From Marinobacter sp. LA51 (lineage in GTDB: Bacteria > Pseudomonadota > Gammaproteobacteria > Pseudomonadales > Oleiphilaceae): a stretch of 64,000 nt of DNA. This document shows positions 37,550-46,224 of the stretch, piece after piece. How positions within the stretch are numbered: the first letter of the stretch is position 1; each line of letters begins with the position of its first letter. Below the pieces are notes generated by a model that was not told where the DNA came from, ran no database searches, and was given only the letters and a program-made list of their open reading frames with translations. The position numbers and the translations under genes are program-made. The stretch covers positions 2,418,001 through 2,482,000 of the forward strand of contig NZ_AP028070.1 of assembly GCF_030297175.1 (NCBI RefSeq), given 5' to 3'.

Positions 37550-39549
37550 GATACTGCTCCGGCGGATTCGGTGGCGTTGCCGGAAGGGACACCGGCGTTG
37601 CTTTTCTGGGCCGAGCGTTCACGCACCCGGTAGCGACGATCGGAAATGGCCAGAAAACCACCAGCCGCCATGAAGATGGCACCCAGCCACAGCCAGCGCA
37701 CCAGGGGCTTGTACTGCAGCCGAATAGCCCAGGCGTTGTCGGAAATCCGCTCGCCAACGGCCACGAAGATGTCGCGGAACAGGCCAGCATCGATATCGGC
37801 TTCGGTCATTACACTCATGCCCACGGAGTACTGACGCTTCTCCGGATGCAGGTCAGCAATCTTCTCGCCGTCCACCAGCACATCGAAGCTGCCGTACTGG
37901 GCGGTGAAGTTGGCACCCTGGCGCTCACCGATGTCCCGGAACACAAACTGGTAATCACCCACCGTGGCCACATCACCCGGCACCATGCGAACGTCCCGCT
38001 CGATGCCGTAGTTGGATACAACGGTGGCGCCGGCCATGGTGATGGCCAGGCCCAGATGACCAAGAACCATGCCGTAGTAGCTGCGCGACTGGCGCTTCAG
38101 GCCGTGCAGCCGGCCTTTGCGTGATGCGGATTTTTCCCACAAGTCCCAGAAGGTCGCCACGGCCACCCACACGGACGTAAACACTCCGGCACAAGCCCAA
38201 GGCGTAAAGCCACCATAGCCAACCAGAACCGCCGCAGTGACCACCAGGCTTATAGCCAGCGGCCACAGCAACTTGCGCCCAAGCCAGCCGCCGTCAGTCT
38301 TTTTCCAGCGGGAGAAGATACCAGCGCCCATCAGCAACCCGGTTGCAACCGCCAGTGGACTAAAGGTGATATTGAAGAAGGGCTCACCAATGGACAGCTT
38401 GCCCATCTCCAGATAATCAAGCACCAACGGATACAGGGTGCCGACGGCCACCAACAGTGTGGCGGACACCAACATCACGTTGTTAAGCAACAGGAAGATT
38501 TCCCGGGACATTGACCCGTACCTGGCACGGACATGCACCACCGGTGCCCGGAATGCGTACAGGGTCAGGCTGGCAATCACCGTCACCGCCAGCAACGCCA
38601 GCAGGAACACACCGCGCTCGGGATCGGAGGCGAAGGCATGCACCGAGGTGAGCACACCAGAACGCACCAGGAAGGTTCCCAGCAGGCTGAGTGCGAAGGT
38701 GACAATAGCCAGCAGAACGGTCCAGCTCTTGAAGACACCGCGCTTTTCGGTCACCGCCAGGGAATGCATCAGTGCGGTGCCCGACAACCAGGGCAGCAGC
38801 GAGGCATTCTCGACCGGGTCCCAGAACCACCAGCCGCCCCAGCCCAGCTCGTAATAAGCCCACCAGCTTCCGAGTGCAATGCCGATGGAAAGGAATGACC
38901 AAGCCACAGTGGTCCAGGGCCGTGACCATCGGGCCCAGGCGGCATCGAGCCGACCATTAATCAGCGCGGCAATAGCAAATGCAAAGGCCACAGCGAAGCC
39001 GACGTACCCCATATACAACATGGGCGGGTGCACGATCAGGCCGAAATCCTGCAGCAGCGGATTCAGGTCAGAGCCGTCTGCGGGCACATTGGGCAGCAGA
39101 CGATCAAAGGGATTGGAGGTGATCAGGATAAACAGCAGGAAGCCAACGGTGACCATGCCGAGGATGGACAGCACCTGGGACACCACCACAGAAGGCAAGC
39201 GTCGACTGAACACCGCCACCGCCAAGGTCCAGCCCGCCAGCATCAGAATCCACAGCAGCAGCGAGCCTTCGTGGCCACCCCAAACAGCGCTGAATTTGAA
39301 GTACCAGGGCAACAGGCTATTACTGTTGTTCGCCACGTAGGCCACGGAAAAGTCATCGGTAAGAAAGGCGTGGGTCAGCACCGCGAACGCCAGGGCGACG
39401 AAGACGAACATGCCCGAGGCTAGCGGGCGAGCAAACGCCTGCAGGTTATCCCGTCCAGCGATCGATCCCACCAGGGGAACCACAGAAAGGAGCACTGCCA
39501 GCAACAGCGAGAGAATTAGTGCGAGCTGTCCGAGTTCCGGATACATCAA
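37546..39549 (-). CDS. ccmF: Heme lyase subunit CcmF
   Basis: A 667-residue polytopic protein (about 13-15 helices) that ligates heme from holo-CcmE to apocytochrome c. The tryptophan-rich heme-handling motif is WGGWWFWDPVENASLLPWL near residue 237. The conserved WGGHEGSLLLW lies near residue 90, and paired histidine positions flank them (for example IVHPPMLYMGYVG). A long periplasmic domain precedes the last helix. It follows ccmE by 36 bases. All signature segments are intact. Confidence 0.96.
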   Translation of the reverse strand: MMYPELGQLALILSLLLAVLLSVVPLVGSIAGRDNLQAFARPLASGMFVFVALAFAVLTHAFLTDDFSVAYVANNSNSLLPWYFKFSAVWGGHEGSLLLWILMLAGWTLAVAVFSRRLPSVVVSQVLSILGMVTVGFLLFILITSNPFDRLLPNVPADGSDLNPLLQDFGLIVHPPMLYMGYVGFAVAFAFAIAALINGRLDAAWARWSRPWTTVAWSFLSIGIALGSWWAYYELGWGGWWFWDPVENASLLPWLSGTALMHSLAVTEKRGVFKSWTVLLAIVTFALSLLGTFLVRSGVLTSVHAFASDPERGVFLLALLAVTVIASLTLYAFRAPVVHVRARYGSMSREIFLLLNNVMLVSATLLVAVGTLYPLVLDYLEMGKLSIGEPFFNITFSPLAVATGLLMGAGIFSRWKKTDGGWLGRKLLWPLAISLVVTAAVLVGYGGFTPWACAGVFTSVWVAVATFWDLWEKSASRKGRLHGLKRQSRSYYGMVLGHLGLAITMAGATVVSNYGIERDVRMVPGDVATVGDYQFVFRDIGERQGANFTAQYGSFDVLVDGEKIADLHPEKRQYSVGMSVMTEADIDAGLFRDIFVAVGERISDNAWAIRLQYKPLVRWLWLGAIFMAAGGFLAISDRRYRVRERSAQKSNAGVPSGNATESAGAVS

Positions 39550-39585
39550 AGCCCTCTGGCCCTATGGCCGTTTGTAGTTAAAAAA

Positions 39586-40095
39586 TCAGTACGTGGGTGC
39601 GTTGCTGGAGCCTTCAGCGTCTTTGGCTCCATATTCGGCTCCATATTCGGCGCCGTATTCCGCCCGCTCCTTGGCAGATTTCGCCAACGCATCCGCCACC
39701 TCAGGTGGCATGTAATTCTCGTCGTGTTTCGCCAGCACCTGATCGGCGACAAAGCGGCCCTCGCCATTCAGCTTACCCATGGCAACAACGCCCTGACCTT
39801 CAGCAAACAGGTCCGGCAGAATACCGACATAAATCACCGGCACCGAGGCACTGAAATCGGTCACCCGGAACTCCACCTCAAGGCTCTCCGGATCACGCAC
39901 CACCGAGCCTTCTTCGACCATGCCACCGGCGCGAATGCGGACATCCACCGGTGCTTCTCCGGCAGAGATCTGGCTCGGGTCATAGAACAGGTTGATGTTC
40001 TGACGCAATGCGTAGGTGGTCAAACCGACCGCCACCGCGATACCTGCGATCAGGAACAGTACGATGGTCAGTCGTTTTTTTCGGATAGGATGCAT
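39586..40095 (-). CDS. ccmE: Heme chaperone CcmE
   Basis: A 169-residue periplasmic heme chaperone with an N-terminal anchor ([24 protein letters not shown]). The OB-fold ends in the covalent heme motif [14 protein letters not shown] near residue 130, with His as heme ligand site and Tyr as axial ligand. The C-terminal tail is odd: a 12-base unit is repeated three times at 39625-39660 and encodes [12 protein letters not shown]. The tail of CcmE is variable and dispensable in other species, so function should not be affected. Confidence 0.94.
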   Translation of the reverse strand: MHPIRKKRLTIVLFLIAGIAVAVGLTTYALRQNINLFYDPSQISAGEAPVDVRIRAGGMVEEGSVVRDPESLEVEFRVTDFSASVPVIYVGILPDLFAEGQGVVAMGKLNGEGRFVADQVLAKHDENYMPPEVADALAKSAKERAEYGAEYGAEYGAKDAEGSSNAPTY

Positions 40096-40109
40096 TCAGT
40101 ATCTGCCAT

Positions 40110-40346
40110 TCAGTCTTGGGAAACTTTTACCCGGGTAAACGTCGCCGGTGTCGGTTGCGCCGAGCCGCGTCCGCTGTCGTCTGCGGTTTCGTGCACCCGG
40201 CGACAGGAATTCAGCACCGACCGGTGTCGACGCCATGACCAGACCATCATCGCCGTCACGAGCAGAAAAAAGACGCCGTAACAGGCCCAAACATAGGGGC
40301 CGTGGCCTTCCATGGCGATGAAGGCGGTTAACGAGTCGAATGCCAT
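40110..40346 (-). CDS. ccmD: Heme exporter protein CcmD
   Basis: A 78-residue single-span protein (MAFDSLTAFIAMEGHGPYVWACYGVFFLLVTAMMVW). It stabilises the CcmABC complex and releases holo-CcmE. The MxGHGxYVW entry to the helix is the family mark, and a basic cytoplasmic stretch (RRHRS) follows. It lies directly after ccmC with no intergenic base and 14 bases before ccmE. The C-terminal 25 residues are longer than usual and poorly conserved. Confidence 0.9.
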   Translation of the reverse strand: MAFDSLTAFIAMEGHGPYVWACYGVFFLLVTAMMVWSWRRHRSVLNSCRRVHETADDSGRGSAQPTPATFTRVKVSQD

Positions 40347-41093
40347 TTAACCAGCCCTCCGCGCCAGTACATGCTCTTTGACCCAGCGCGTGCGCTGCTC
40401 ACGAACCAGGATTTCTGTTTGCATACGCAGGCAGGCAAGCCAGCCGAACAGCAGGTACAGGCCCAGGACCGACAGCAATAGTGGCACCCACATTTCTGCC
40501 GGCATCGACGGCTTTTCAGTCAGCTTGAACGTCGCAGGCTGGTGCAGGGTATTCCACCATTCCACGGAGTATTTGATGATAGGGATATTTACCACCCCGA
40601 CCAATACCAGTACCGCGACCGCCCGGGCCGCCGATTTCTCATCATTGATGGCCCGATCCAGGGCGATTGCTCCGCCATAAAGAAACAGCAGGATCAGCAT
40701 TGAGGTAAGCCGGGCATCCCAGATCCACCAGGTACCCCAGGTCGGTTTGCCCCAGACCGCACCCGTGAACAGGGCCAGAAAGGTCAGCACCAGGCCAACC
40801 GGAGCAACCGCCTTGACGAAGACATCGGCCAGTTTCATCCGCCAGACCAGGGTCACCACCGCGGCCGTCGCCATCATGATGTACACCGACTGCGCCAGGA
40901 ACGCCGAGGGAACGTGAATAAAGATGATCCGATAACTGTTGCCCTGGAGGTAGTCCTTGGGTGCAAAGGCCAGGCCCCAGACCAGGCCCACGGCCAGCAA
41001 GGCCAGTGCACCTGCCAGCAACCACGGCATCAACCGGGTTGCGATCCCGAAGAACCATTTGGGCGAACCCAGTTTATGAAAAATCTGCCACAT
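40347..41093 (-). CDS. ccmC: Heme exporter protein CcmC
   Basis: A 248-residue, six-helix protein that presents heme to CcmE. The tryptophan-rich motif [26 protein letters not shown] is complete (near residue 115-140), and [12 protein letters not shown] upstream and the later histidine ([13 protein letters not shown]) supply heme ligands. It follows ccmB by 32 bases and abuts ccmD. Nothing unusual. Confidence 0.96.
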   Translation of the reverse strand: MWQIFHKLGSPKWFFGIATRLMPWLLAGALALLAVGLVWGLAFAPKDYLQGNSYRIIFIHVPSAFLAQSVYIMMATAAVVTLVWRMKLADVFVKAVAPVGLVLTFLALFTGAVWGKPTWGTWWIWDARLTSMLILLFLYGGAIALDRAINDEKSAARAVAVLVLVGVVNIPIIKYSVEWWNTLHQPATFKLTEKPSMPAEMWVPLLLSVLGLYLLFGWLACLRMQTEILVREQRTRWVKEHVLARRAG

Positions 41094-41125
41094 CAGACGG
41101 ATACCCTAAACATCATCAATTATTC

Positions 41126-41851
41126 CTAGCTGTTCGACAGGCTGATTTTCAGCGCTGCCGCGGCTGCAAATGGTGCCAGTGTTATCGCCAGGACCAGAAA
41201 CGCTCCCATCAGGGCCACGTATGCCCCGACCGGAGCGCCCTCCGTTGCTGCGGCCACTGTGCCGGTGCCAAAGATCAGCACCGGAATGTACAGTGGGATG
41301 ATCAGCAGAGACAAGAGCACACCGGCTGAGCGCAGGCCCAGGGTCAATGCCGCGCCAATGGAGCCAATCAGGCTCAGCACCGGTGTTCCGATCAGCAGCG
41401 TTAGACACAAAACTGCGATGGAGTTCCCGTCCAGGTGCACCATCACGCCCAGTACCGGCGCTAACAGCACCAGCGGCAGGCCGGTCAGCACCCAATGCGC
41501 CAGGGTTTTCGCCAGCACCAGCAGGAACAGTGGCTGCGGCTGCAGTACCAACTGCTCAAGAGTGCCGTCATCAAAATCGTGGCGAAACAGGTGGTCCAGC
41601 GACAGCAGCACGGACAACAGCGCTGCCACCCACAGAATGCCGGCGCCCGCCTCGCGCAGAAATGACACTTCCGGGCTCACCCCCAGTGGGAACAGGGTCA
41701 CCACCATGACGAAAAACAGCAGGGGATTGAGCAGATCCTGGCGCTGCCGGAAGGCCACTTTCATATCCCGGCTGAAGACCGCCCTCATGGCAGCAACTGT
41801 ACTTACGGCAGATTCCTGATGTTTGATCAGTGGACGGGTTTCAGCATTCAT
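41126..41851 (-). CDS. ccmB: Heme ABC transporter permease CcmB
   Basis: A 241-residue, six-helix permease subunit of the CcmAB ABC complex that powers release of heme-loaded CcmE. The family pattern is clear: RDMKVAFRQRQDLLNPLLFFVMVVTLFPLGVSPE, then LLSLDHLFRHDFDDGTLEQLVLQPQPL. The first 20 residues are longer than in E. coli, so a later start is possible. Its ATG overlaps the ccmA stop by 4 bases. Confidence 0.94.
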   Translation of the reverse strand: MNAETRPLIKHQESAVSTVAAMRAVFSRDMKVAFRQRQDLLNPLLFFVMVVTLFPLGVSPEVSFLREAGAGILWVAALLSVLLSLDHLFRHDFDDGTLEQLVLQPQPLFLLVLAKTLAHWVLTGLPLVLLAPVLGVMVHLDGNSIAVLCLTLLIGTPVLSLIGSIGAALTLGLRSAGVLLSLLIIPLYIPVLIFGTGTVAAATEGAPVGAYVALMGAFLVLAITLAPFAAAAALKISLSNS

Positions 41852-42480
41852 TGCGGCGCCACCTCACCCAGCTTGATGCTGCGCATTCCCGGCAACTGCA
41901 AGTCATGGTGTGTGGTCACCACCACGGCCCCGCCCTCGGCGGCACGCTGCTGTAGCAATGCCTCAATGGCGCTGACGCCCTTGGCGTCGATGGCGGTGAA
42001 CACTTCATCAAGCAACCACAGGGGCTCATCGGCGATCAGCAAACGAGCCAGGGCGACACGGCGCTGCTGGCCAGCGGACAGGCGGCGGCAGGGTACATCG
42101 TGAAAGCCATCGAGCCCGGTTCCAGACAGCGCCTGGCGCAGAACGGAATCGGCGACCGGGCGACGGGCGGCCACGAGGGCGCGCAAATTCTCCATCGGAG
42201 TCAGCAGCGCCTTTATGCCTGGGCGGTGCCCGAGGTACAGCACATTGCGCAGAAATTCCTCGCGGTGCCAGCTCCGGGACTTACCGCACCACAATAGCTC
42301 GCCGGACCAGGCATCGTTGAGGCCGGCCAGGATTCTCAGCAAGGTGGTTTTGCCGGTTCCGTTTGCCCCCTCGACACGGGTAACCGTACCGGGCAGTATG
42401 GAAAATGAAAGGTCACGGAACAGCATCCGCTCATCTCGTTCACACTGCAGATTGGTAGCCTGTAGGATCGGCTCAGACAT
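41848..42480 (-). CDS. ccmA: Heme ABC transporter ATP-binding protein CcmA
   Basis: A 210-residue ATPase with Walker A GANGTGKTTLLR, signature LSAGQQRRVALARL, Walker B PLWLLDEVFTAID and the switch histidine VVTTHHDL. ATG 42480 gives MSEPILQATNLQC and a length matching the family; a GTG at 42513 would add 11 residues without support. It is the first gene of the ccmABCDEFGHI operon, divergent from the FliK-like gene. Confidence 0.95.
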   Translation of the reverse strand: MSEPILQATNLQCERDERMLFRDLSFSILPGTVTRVEGANGTGKTTLLRILAGLNDAWSGELLWCGKSRSWHREEFLRNVLYLGHRPGIKALLTPMENLRALVAARRPVADSVLRQALSGTGLDGFHDVPCRRLSAGQQRRVALARLLIADEPLWLLDEVFTAIDAKGVSAIEALLQQRAAEGGAVVVTTHHDLQLPGMRSIKLGEVAPQ

Positions 42481-42588
42481 CAGGGCCCCGTAACCAGGAC
42501 GATGCGCGCGCACGCGGCATCGGATGCATTCAACACGGACAAGGCGGGTGCAGACATTTTTTCACGGCAAGACCCACCGGCGCGGCGT

Positions 42589-42594
42589 ATTATA
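42589..42594 (-). promoter_or_regulatory. Possible -10 box of the ccm operon
   Basis: A perfect TATAAT on the minus strand lies about 110 bases before the ccmA ATG. No good -35 is found at normal spacing (GAGTAA), so the promoter may need an activator or be wrongly identified. Confidence 0.3.
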
Positions 42595-42617
42595 ACGAAA
42601 CCCCGGGCGGATTACTC

Positions 42618-44015
42618 TTGCCCGATACCAAATCGCCCGACACCAAACCAATTGCGATGAAACTACCGACTGGCCCACAGCCGCCCCAGCCTACTGTGCC
42701 CTCTTCCAGCTCGCAGCCTTCCAGCACGGCAGCGAGCCAGAAGGCCGTCGCCGATCTACCGGCTTCCGCCCGCCAGCAACTCGATGCGCTGCAGCTCGCC
42801 AACCGTCAAACCACCCTGGCCAGGGTCGCAGAAGTGATCAATCGCCAGGCCGGGGAACGCTCGGAACTGTTGCTCGATGTGCGTGGCAAATCCTTGACGG
42901 TGGACGCTGCCATCGGCAAAACCTCGCTGGAGCCAGGCGACTGGGTAAAGATCATGCGAGCCGGCAACGAACTTCAGCTAATGGGCAAGCTGGCTCCGGC
43001 CCAGGCCACCGTGGTCGCCAAGGCATTGGCCCAACACCTGCCCTGGCAACAAAACCTGGAGAGCGGCCTGAGCCGGATGATGGCCAGCCTGAACCAGGGT
43101 CTGAAGCCGGACCCGAGCCCCGGCCAACTACCTTCTGCTCGCGTGGCGCAACCGCTTCCTGAAGCTGCCCGCCAGAGCATTCAGCAGGTGCTGGCCAATC
43201 TGCCCACGGCCACCAGTCTGAAACCTGGCAGCGGAGGGCAGGAGCAGCCACTGCAGCAGGTCAAACAATGGATCGCCGAGAGTGGTGTGTTTGCCGAGTC
43301 CCGGCTGGCCCAGAACCCCTCGGCCACGGTGCCCGACCTGAAACTGGCCATTGGCCGTGTCATTACCGCCCTGCTGGCCCAACAGGGCCAGGGTCCGGAA
43401 CAGTTCACCCGCATTACCCCGCTGGCCAGCCCGGAGCTGGTTCAGGCCCCGCTGCAATTCCCCCAGGCCATGACGCCCTCGCCCTCGCCTGCCCCGGCTG
43501 CCAGCGAACCCACTACCGTGGGCCAGATGCTGCGGCTGCTGGCCGGCATGCTAAATCGAATCACCGTGAACCAGTTGCACAGCCAGGTACTGGCGGCCCG
43601 AGGTGGCGGTGATGCACCGGCGCCACTGACCACGGTGCTGCTGGAACTGCCCTGGGTCACCCCGCAGAACGAGCCCAAAGTGGCGCAGCTGCGCATCGAC
43701 CAGCATCCGGACGAACGCAATGACAAACGGGATCCCAAGAAAGCGGCGACCAGCGAGTGGCGACTGGCGCTGGCCATGGACCTGGACGATGCCGGCCCCC
43801 TGCACTTCGACGTGGCGTTGCGTCAGCACTCGGTCAGTGCCAGGGTCTGGGCGGAGAAACAAAGTACTCTGCGCCAGGTGAACGAGGAACTACCCTTGTT
43901 ACGACAGAGCCTGACCGACCTCGGCCTGGAGGTGACCGACCTGGAATGCCGGCGCGGCAGTCCCGAAGGCTCGGTCACCCGGCTTGAGCACAGATTGGTG
44001 GATACCCGAGCATGA
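42618..44015 (+). CDS. Flagellar hook-length control protein FliK-like
   Basis: A 465-residue protein with the build of FliK. A long Pro/Gln/Ser-rich N-terminal half is followed by a compact C-terminal domain (about 365-450) with WRLALAMDLDDAGPLHFDVALRQHSVSARVWAEKQSTLRQVNEELPLLRQSLTDLGLEV, quoted in part as the Flg_hook pattern. The gene seems to start with TTG at 42618 (GGGCGG upstream). The next ATG, at 42657, lacks a ribosome site, so the start is uncertain. It is paired by a 4-base overlap with a small FlhB-like gene, mirroring the FliK-FlhB partnership in export switching. It may be a second, non-canonical FliK. Confidence 0.8.
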   Translation: MPDTKSPDTKPIAMKLPTGPQPPQPTVPSSSSQPSSTAASQKAVADLPASARQQLDALQLANRQTTLARVAEVINRQAGERSELLLDVRGKSLTVDAAIGKTSLEPGDWVKIMRAGNELQLMGKLAPAQATVVAKALAQHLPWQQNLESGLSRMMASLNQGLKPDPSPGQLPSARVAQPLPEAARQSIQQVLANLPTATSLKPGSGGQEQPLQQVKQWIAESGVFAESRLAQNPSATVPDLKLAIGRVITALLAQQGQGPEQFTRITPLASPELVQAPLQFPQAMTPSPSPAPAASEPTTVGQMLRLLAGMLNRITVNQLHSQVLAARGGGDAPAPLTTVLLELPWVTPQNEPKVAQLRIDQHPDERNDKRDPKKAATSEWRLALAMDLDDAGPLHFDVALRQHSVSARVWAEKQSTLRQVNEELPLLRQSLTDLGLEVTDLECRRGSPEGSVTRLEHRLVDTRA

Positions 44016-44323
44016 GCGAACGTTCGTCACACCAGCCCACTCACGCGGCTGTGGCATTGAAATACGATGGTGAGCAGGCGCCCACAATTGCGGCCACCGG
44101 GACCGAGGAACTGGCACAGGAGATTGTCAGGATAGCGCGGGAGCACGGCGTGCCCCTGTACGAAAATGCAGAATTGGCCAGCATCCTGGCCCGGCTCTCG
44201 CTGAATGAGGAGATCCCGGAGAGTCTGTATCGGGTGATTGCCGAAATTCTGGCGTTTGCCTTTCACATCCGCGGCCGCACGCCCGAAGACGCCAGCCGTA
44301 AAGACGATCCCGCCGCCACTTAA
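44012..44323 (+). CDS. FlhB-like cytoplasmic domain protein (FhlB type)
   Basis: A 103-residue protein matching only the C-terminal half of FlhB/YscU: AAVALKYDGEQAPTIAATGTEELAQEIVRIAREHGVPLYENAELASILA, cited as the matching region near residues 12-60. It begins after the position of the NPTH autocleavage site, which is absent; the full FlhB in this window has ITNPTHYAVALKYD. Free-standing copies like this, called FhlB, can partly replace the FlhB C-terminal domain in other bacteria. It is coupled to the FliK-like gene. Confidence 0.85.
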   Translation: MSERSSHQPTHAAVALKYDGEQAPTIAATGTEELAQEIVRIAREHGVPLYENAELASILARLSLNEEIPESLYRVIAEILAFAFHIRGRTPEDASRKDDPAAT

Positions 44324-44353
44324 CCGGCGACGGGACTTCCGTCCGTTTGACGC

Positions 44354-44746
44354 TTACGCCGCCTGCCGCTTCTTCAGAGCGGAGACCAGCTCCGCTTCCG
44401 GGCGTGAGATACCACAGGTGTTCATCAGGTCCTCGATGTCAGCTCCCAGATCCACCAGGCGCGAGGCCTCGTCGTAGGAAATCCGCAGCGGGTCGTTCTG
44501 GCGCATTTCATCGAGTGTAGTGCGAAGTTCGTGCAAATGGCGCTCACAGCCCACCAGCCGCTGGCCGATGCCCACACTGCCACTCGTGGTGGCATGCAGC
44601 TCTCGACCCAGGGTATCGCAGCGATCTTTGAGTGACGCTTTCAGTTGCCGAATCTGGCGACCATGAACAAAGCCCTGAATGACCAACAACGCACCAACAC
44701 CTGCGGTCATTACCCAAGGCAAGTAGGAAGGAATTTCTGCAAACAT
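44354..44746 (-). CDS. DUF2802 membrane-anchored coiled-coil protein
   Basis: A 130-residue protein with one N-terminal helix (YLPWVMTAGVGALLVIQGFV), a predicted coiled coil (RQLKASLKDRCDTLGRELHAT and CERHLHELRTTLDEMRQ) and a conserved C-terminus ISYDEASRLVDLGADIEDLMNTCGISRPEAELVSAL, quoted as the DUF2802 pattern. I prefer ATG 44746 (MFAEIPSYLP), with GGGAGA 6 bases before it, over the ATG at 44794. The family occurs at the end of polar flagellar/chemotaxis clusters in Pseudomonas and Vibrio. Its role is unknown; position suggests a link to the CheW/ParP array. Confidence 0.85.
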   Translation of the reverse strand: MFAEIPSYLPWVMTAGVGALLVIQGFVHGRQIRQLKASLKDRCDTLGRELHATTSGSVGIGQRLVGCERHLHELRTTLDEMRQNDPLRISYDEASRLVDLGADIEDLMNTCGISRPEAELVSALKKRQAA

Positions 44747-44815
44747 GACGGACGTCTCCCGTGATTTAACTCGAAAGGCGTCCATCTTTGGCACTGTGGA
44801 CCCGAAAGTCCGCTC

Positions 44816-45304
44816 TTACAGTGCGGAGATTTCCGCCCATTCGTTCTCTGACAACATTTTGTCGAACTCAACCAGGATGATCAGCTCACCATCCTTGTTG
44901 CACACGCCCTGGATAAACTTGGCACTTTCCTCGTTACCCACGTTCGGTGCAGTCTCAATCTCGCTGGACTTCAGGTAGACCACTTCAGCCACCGAATCCA
45001 CCAGGATTCCCATGACCTGATTGGCCGATTCCATCACCACAATCCGCGTTGCGTCGGTCACTTCGGCATCCGCCAGACCAAACCGGCGACGGGTGTCGAT
45101 GACCGTGACCACGTTACCCCGCAGATTGATGATGCCGAGCACGTAATCGGGCGCACCGGGAACCGGGGCAATTTCCGTGTACCTCAGCACCTCCTGAATC
45201 TGCATGACGTCCAGACCGTAGGTCTCGTCATCCAATCGAAAGGTCACGTACTGCAGTACCTGATCGTCCTGGACCTGATTGTGTTGTCCGCTCGGGGATG
45301 CCAT
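44816..45304 (-). CDS. cheW: Chemotaxis coupling protein CheW
   Basis: A 162-residue scaffold linking chemoreceptors to CheA. The CheW fold is clear: LQYVTFRLDDETYGLDVMQIQEVLRYTEI, YVLGIINLRGNVVTVIDTRRRFGL and GILVDSVAEVVYLKSSEIE. I chose ATG 45304 (MASPSGQ) because GAGGAG lies 9-10 bases upstream; the longer frame to 45391 runs through the promoter hairpin. It is the last che gene of the block. A sigma-54-like promoter in the gap upstream may give it separate expression. Confidence 0.94.
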   Translation of the reverse strand: MASPSGQHNQVQDDQVLQYVTFRLDDETYGLDVMQIQEVLRYTEIAPVPGAPDYVLGIINLRGNVVTVIDTRRRFGLADAEVTDATRIVVMESANQVMGILVDSVAEVVYLKSSEIETAPNVGNEESAKFIQGVCNKDGELIILVEFDKMLSENEWAEISAL

Positions 45305-45385
45305 AGCACTGTATCTCCTCTGTGGCTGCCCGGCGGGCAACCTGATCGTCAAAAAGTCATCATCAGTGCCCAATACTATAGTTAA

Positions 45386-45416
45386 GGGCACAAACCGTGC
45401 CAGCGTGGCACGGTTT
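45386..45416 (-). promoter_or_regulatory. Sigma-54-like promoter within a perfect hairpin before cheW
   Basis: On the minus strand TGGCACGGTTTGTGCC (45387-45402) has GG-N10-GC spacing and a perfect TGGCAC -24 element. The same bases form one arm of a hairpin, AAACCGTGCCA-GCG-TGGCACGGTTT (45392-45416). A second hairpin GTGCCC-loop-GGGCAC spans 45366-45391. A sigma-70-like reading (CTGGCA, 17 bases, TATAGT) also exists. It could instead be a terminator-like element after parP. Confidence 0.5.
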
Positions 45417-45438
45417 CAATCAGTAACCGACGTTTTCG

Positions 45439-46224
45439 TCAGCTCAGATCCAGATGTTGTTCGCGTTCGGCCCGCACCAGAAGGTCGGCCATGGTGCGCA
45501 CATCAATGAGCGCACACATATGATCAATCACAGTTCCGGCCAACCAGGGCCGCTTGCTGCGCGCGCTGCGCCAGCGCACTTCGTCGGGCCGCAGCGTGAA
45601 CGACTGGGCTACGTCGTCGCAGGCCAGGCCCCACTCGCTGTTATCCAGACGAATGACAAACCGGTAGTTGTCCCGGGCATTCTCCGGGACTCGTCCGGCC
45701 ATGATCCATTCCGCCGTGTCCACCACCCTCAGGTTCTGATCTCGCTCTGGGCGCATACCCATGTACCAGCGCGGACTGCCCGGAATTGGCCGGATCTCGC
45801 TGTCGTCCTCAACCCGATGAATGGCGCCCAACAAAATCAGTGGCACCGCTAGCTGCAGCCCGGCAACGGTAAAAATCAGGCACTCGAACGGCGCCTCTGA
45901 CCAATCGGGGCGAGCCAATGGCGCCTGCTCTGCAGGCTTAGGCTCCGGTGCAAGACGGACGTCCACCTCGGGCTCAGCCGTTACAGGCTCCGGAGGTGCG
46001 GGCTCCGCCACCACCGGTGTGGGCGGTTCTGGTTCTGGTTCTGGCTCCGATGCTGCCACCGGCCGCTCGATCGGCTGGGCTTTCACCTCTTGCTCCGGTG
46101 CGGGCACCTCGACAGTGACTTCTTCGCGCAGCGCCGAGTCCGTCGCCGTGTGCAGCAGATCGTCCAGGTAACTGGCGATGGCGCTGGCCGGATCCGCCAG
46201 TTTTGTCATTTTTTCGTCAGCCAT
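45439..46224 (-). CDS. parP: ParP-like chemotaxis array localisation protein (CheW domain)
   Basis: A 261-residue protein with a Pro/Glu/Ala-rich N-terminal half (SEPEPEPEPPTPVVAEPAPPEP) and a C-terminal CheW-like domain (FECLIFTVAGLQLAVPLILLGAIHRVED through TVIDHMCALIDVRTMADLL). In Vibrio, ParP binds CheA and the polar ATPase ParC through such a domain and keeps arrays at the pole. The gene lies between parC and cheW here, as in Vibrio and in Pseudomonas (PA1463). It overlaps parC by 8 bases. Orthology is inferred from order and architecture. Confidence 0.82.
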   Translation of the reverse strand: MADEKMTKLADPASAIASYLDDLLHTATDSALREEVTVEVPAPEQEVKAQPIERPVAASEPEPEPEPPTPVVAEPAPPEPVTAEPEVDVRLAPEPKPAEQAPLARPDWSEAPFECLIFTVAGLQLAVPLILLGAIHRVEDDSEIRPIPGSPRWYMGMRPERDQNLRVVDTAEWIMAGRVPENARDNYRFVIRLDNSEWGLACDDVAQSFTLRPDEVRWRSARSKRPWLAGTVIDHMCALIDVRTMADLLVRAEREQHLDLS

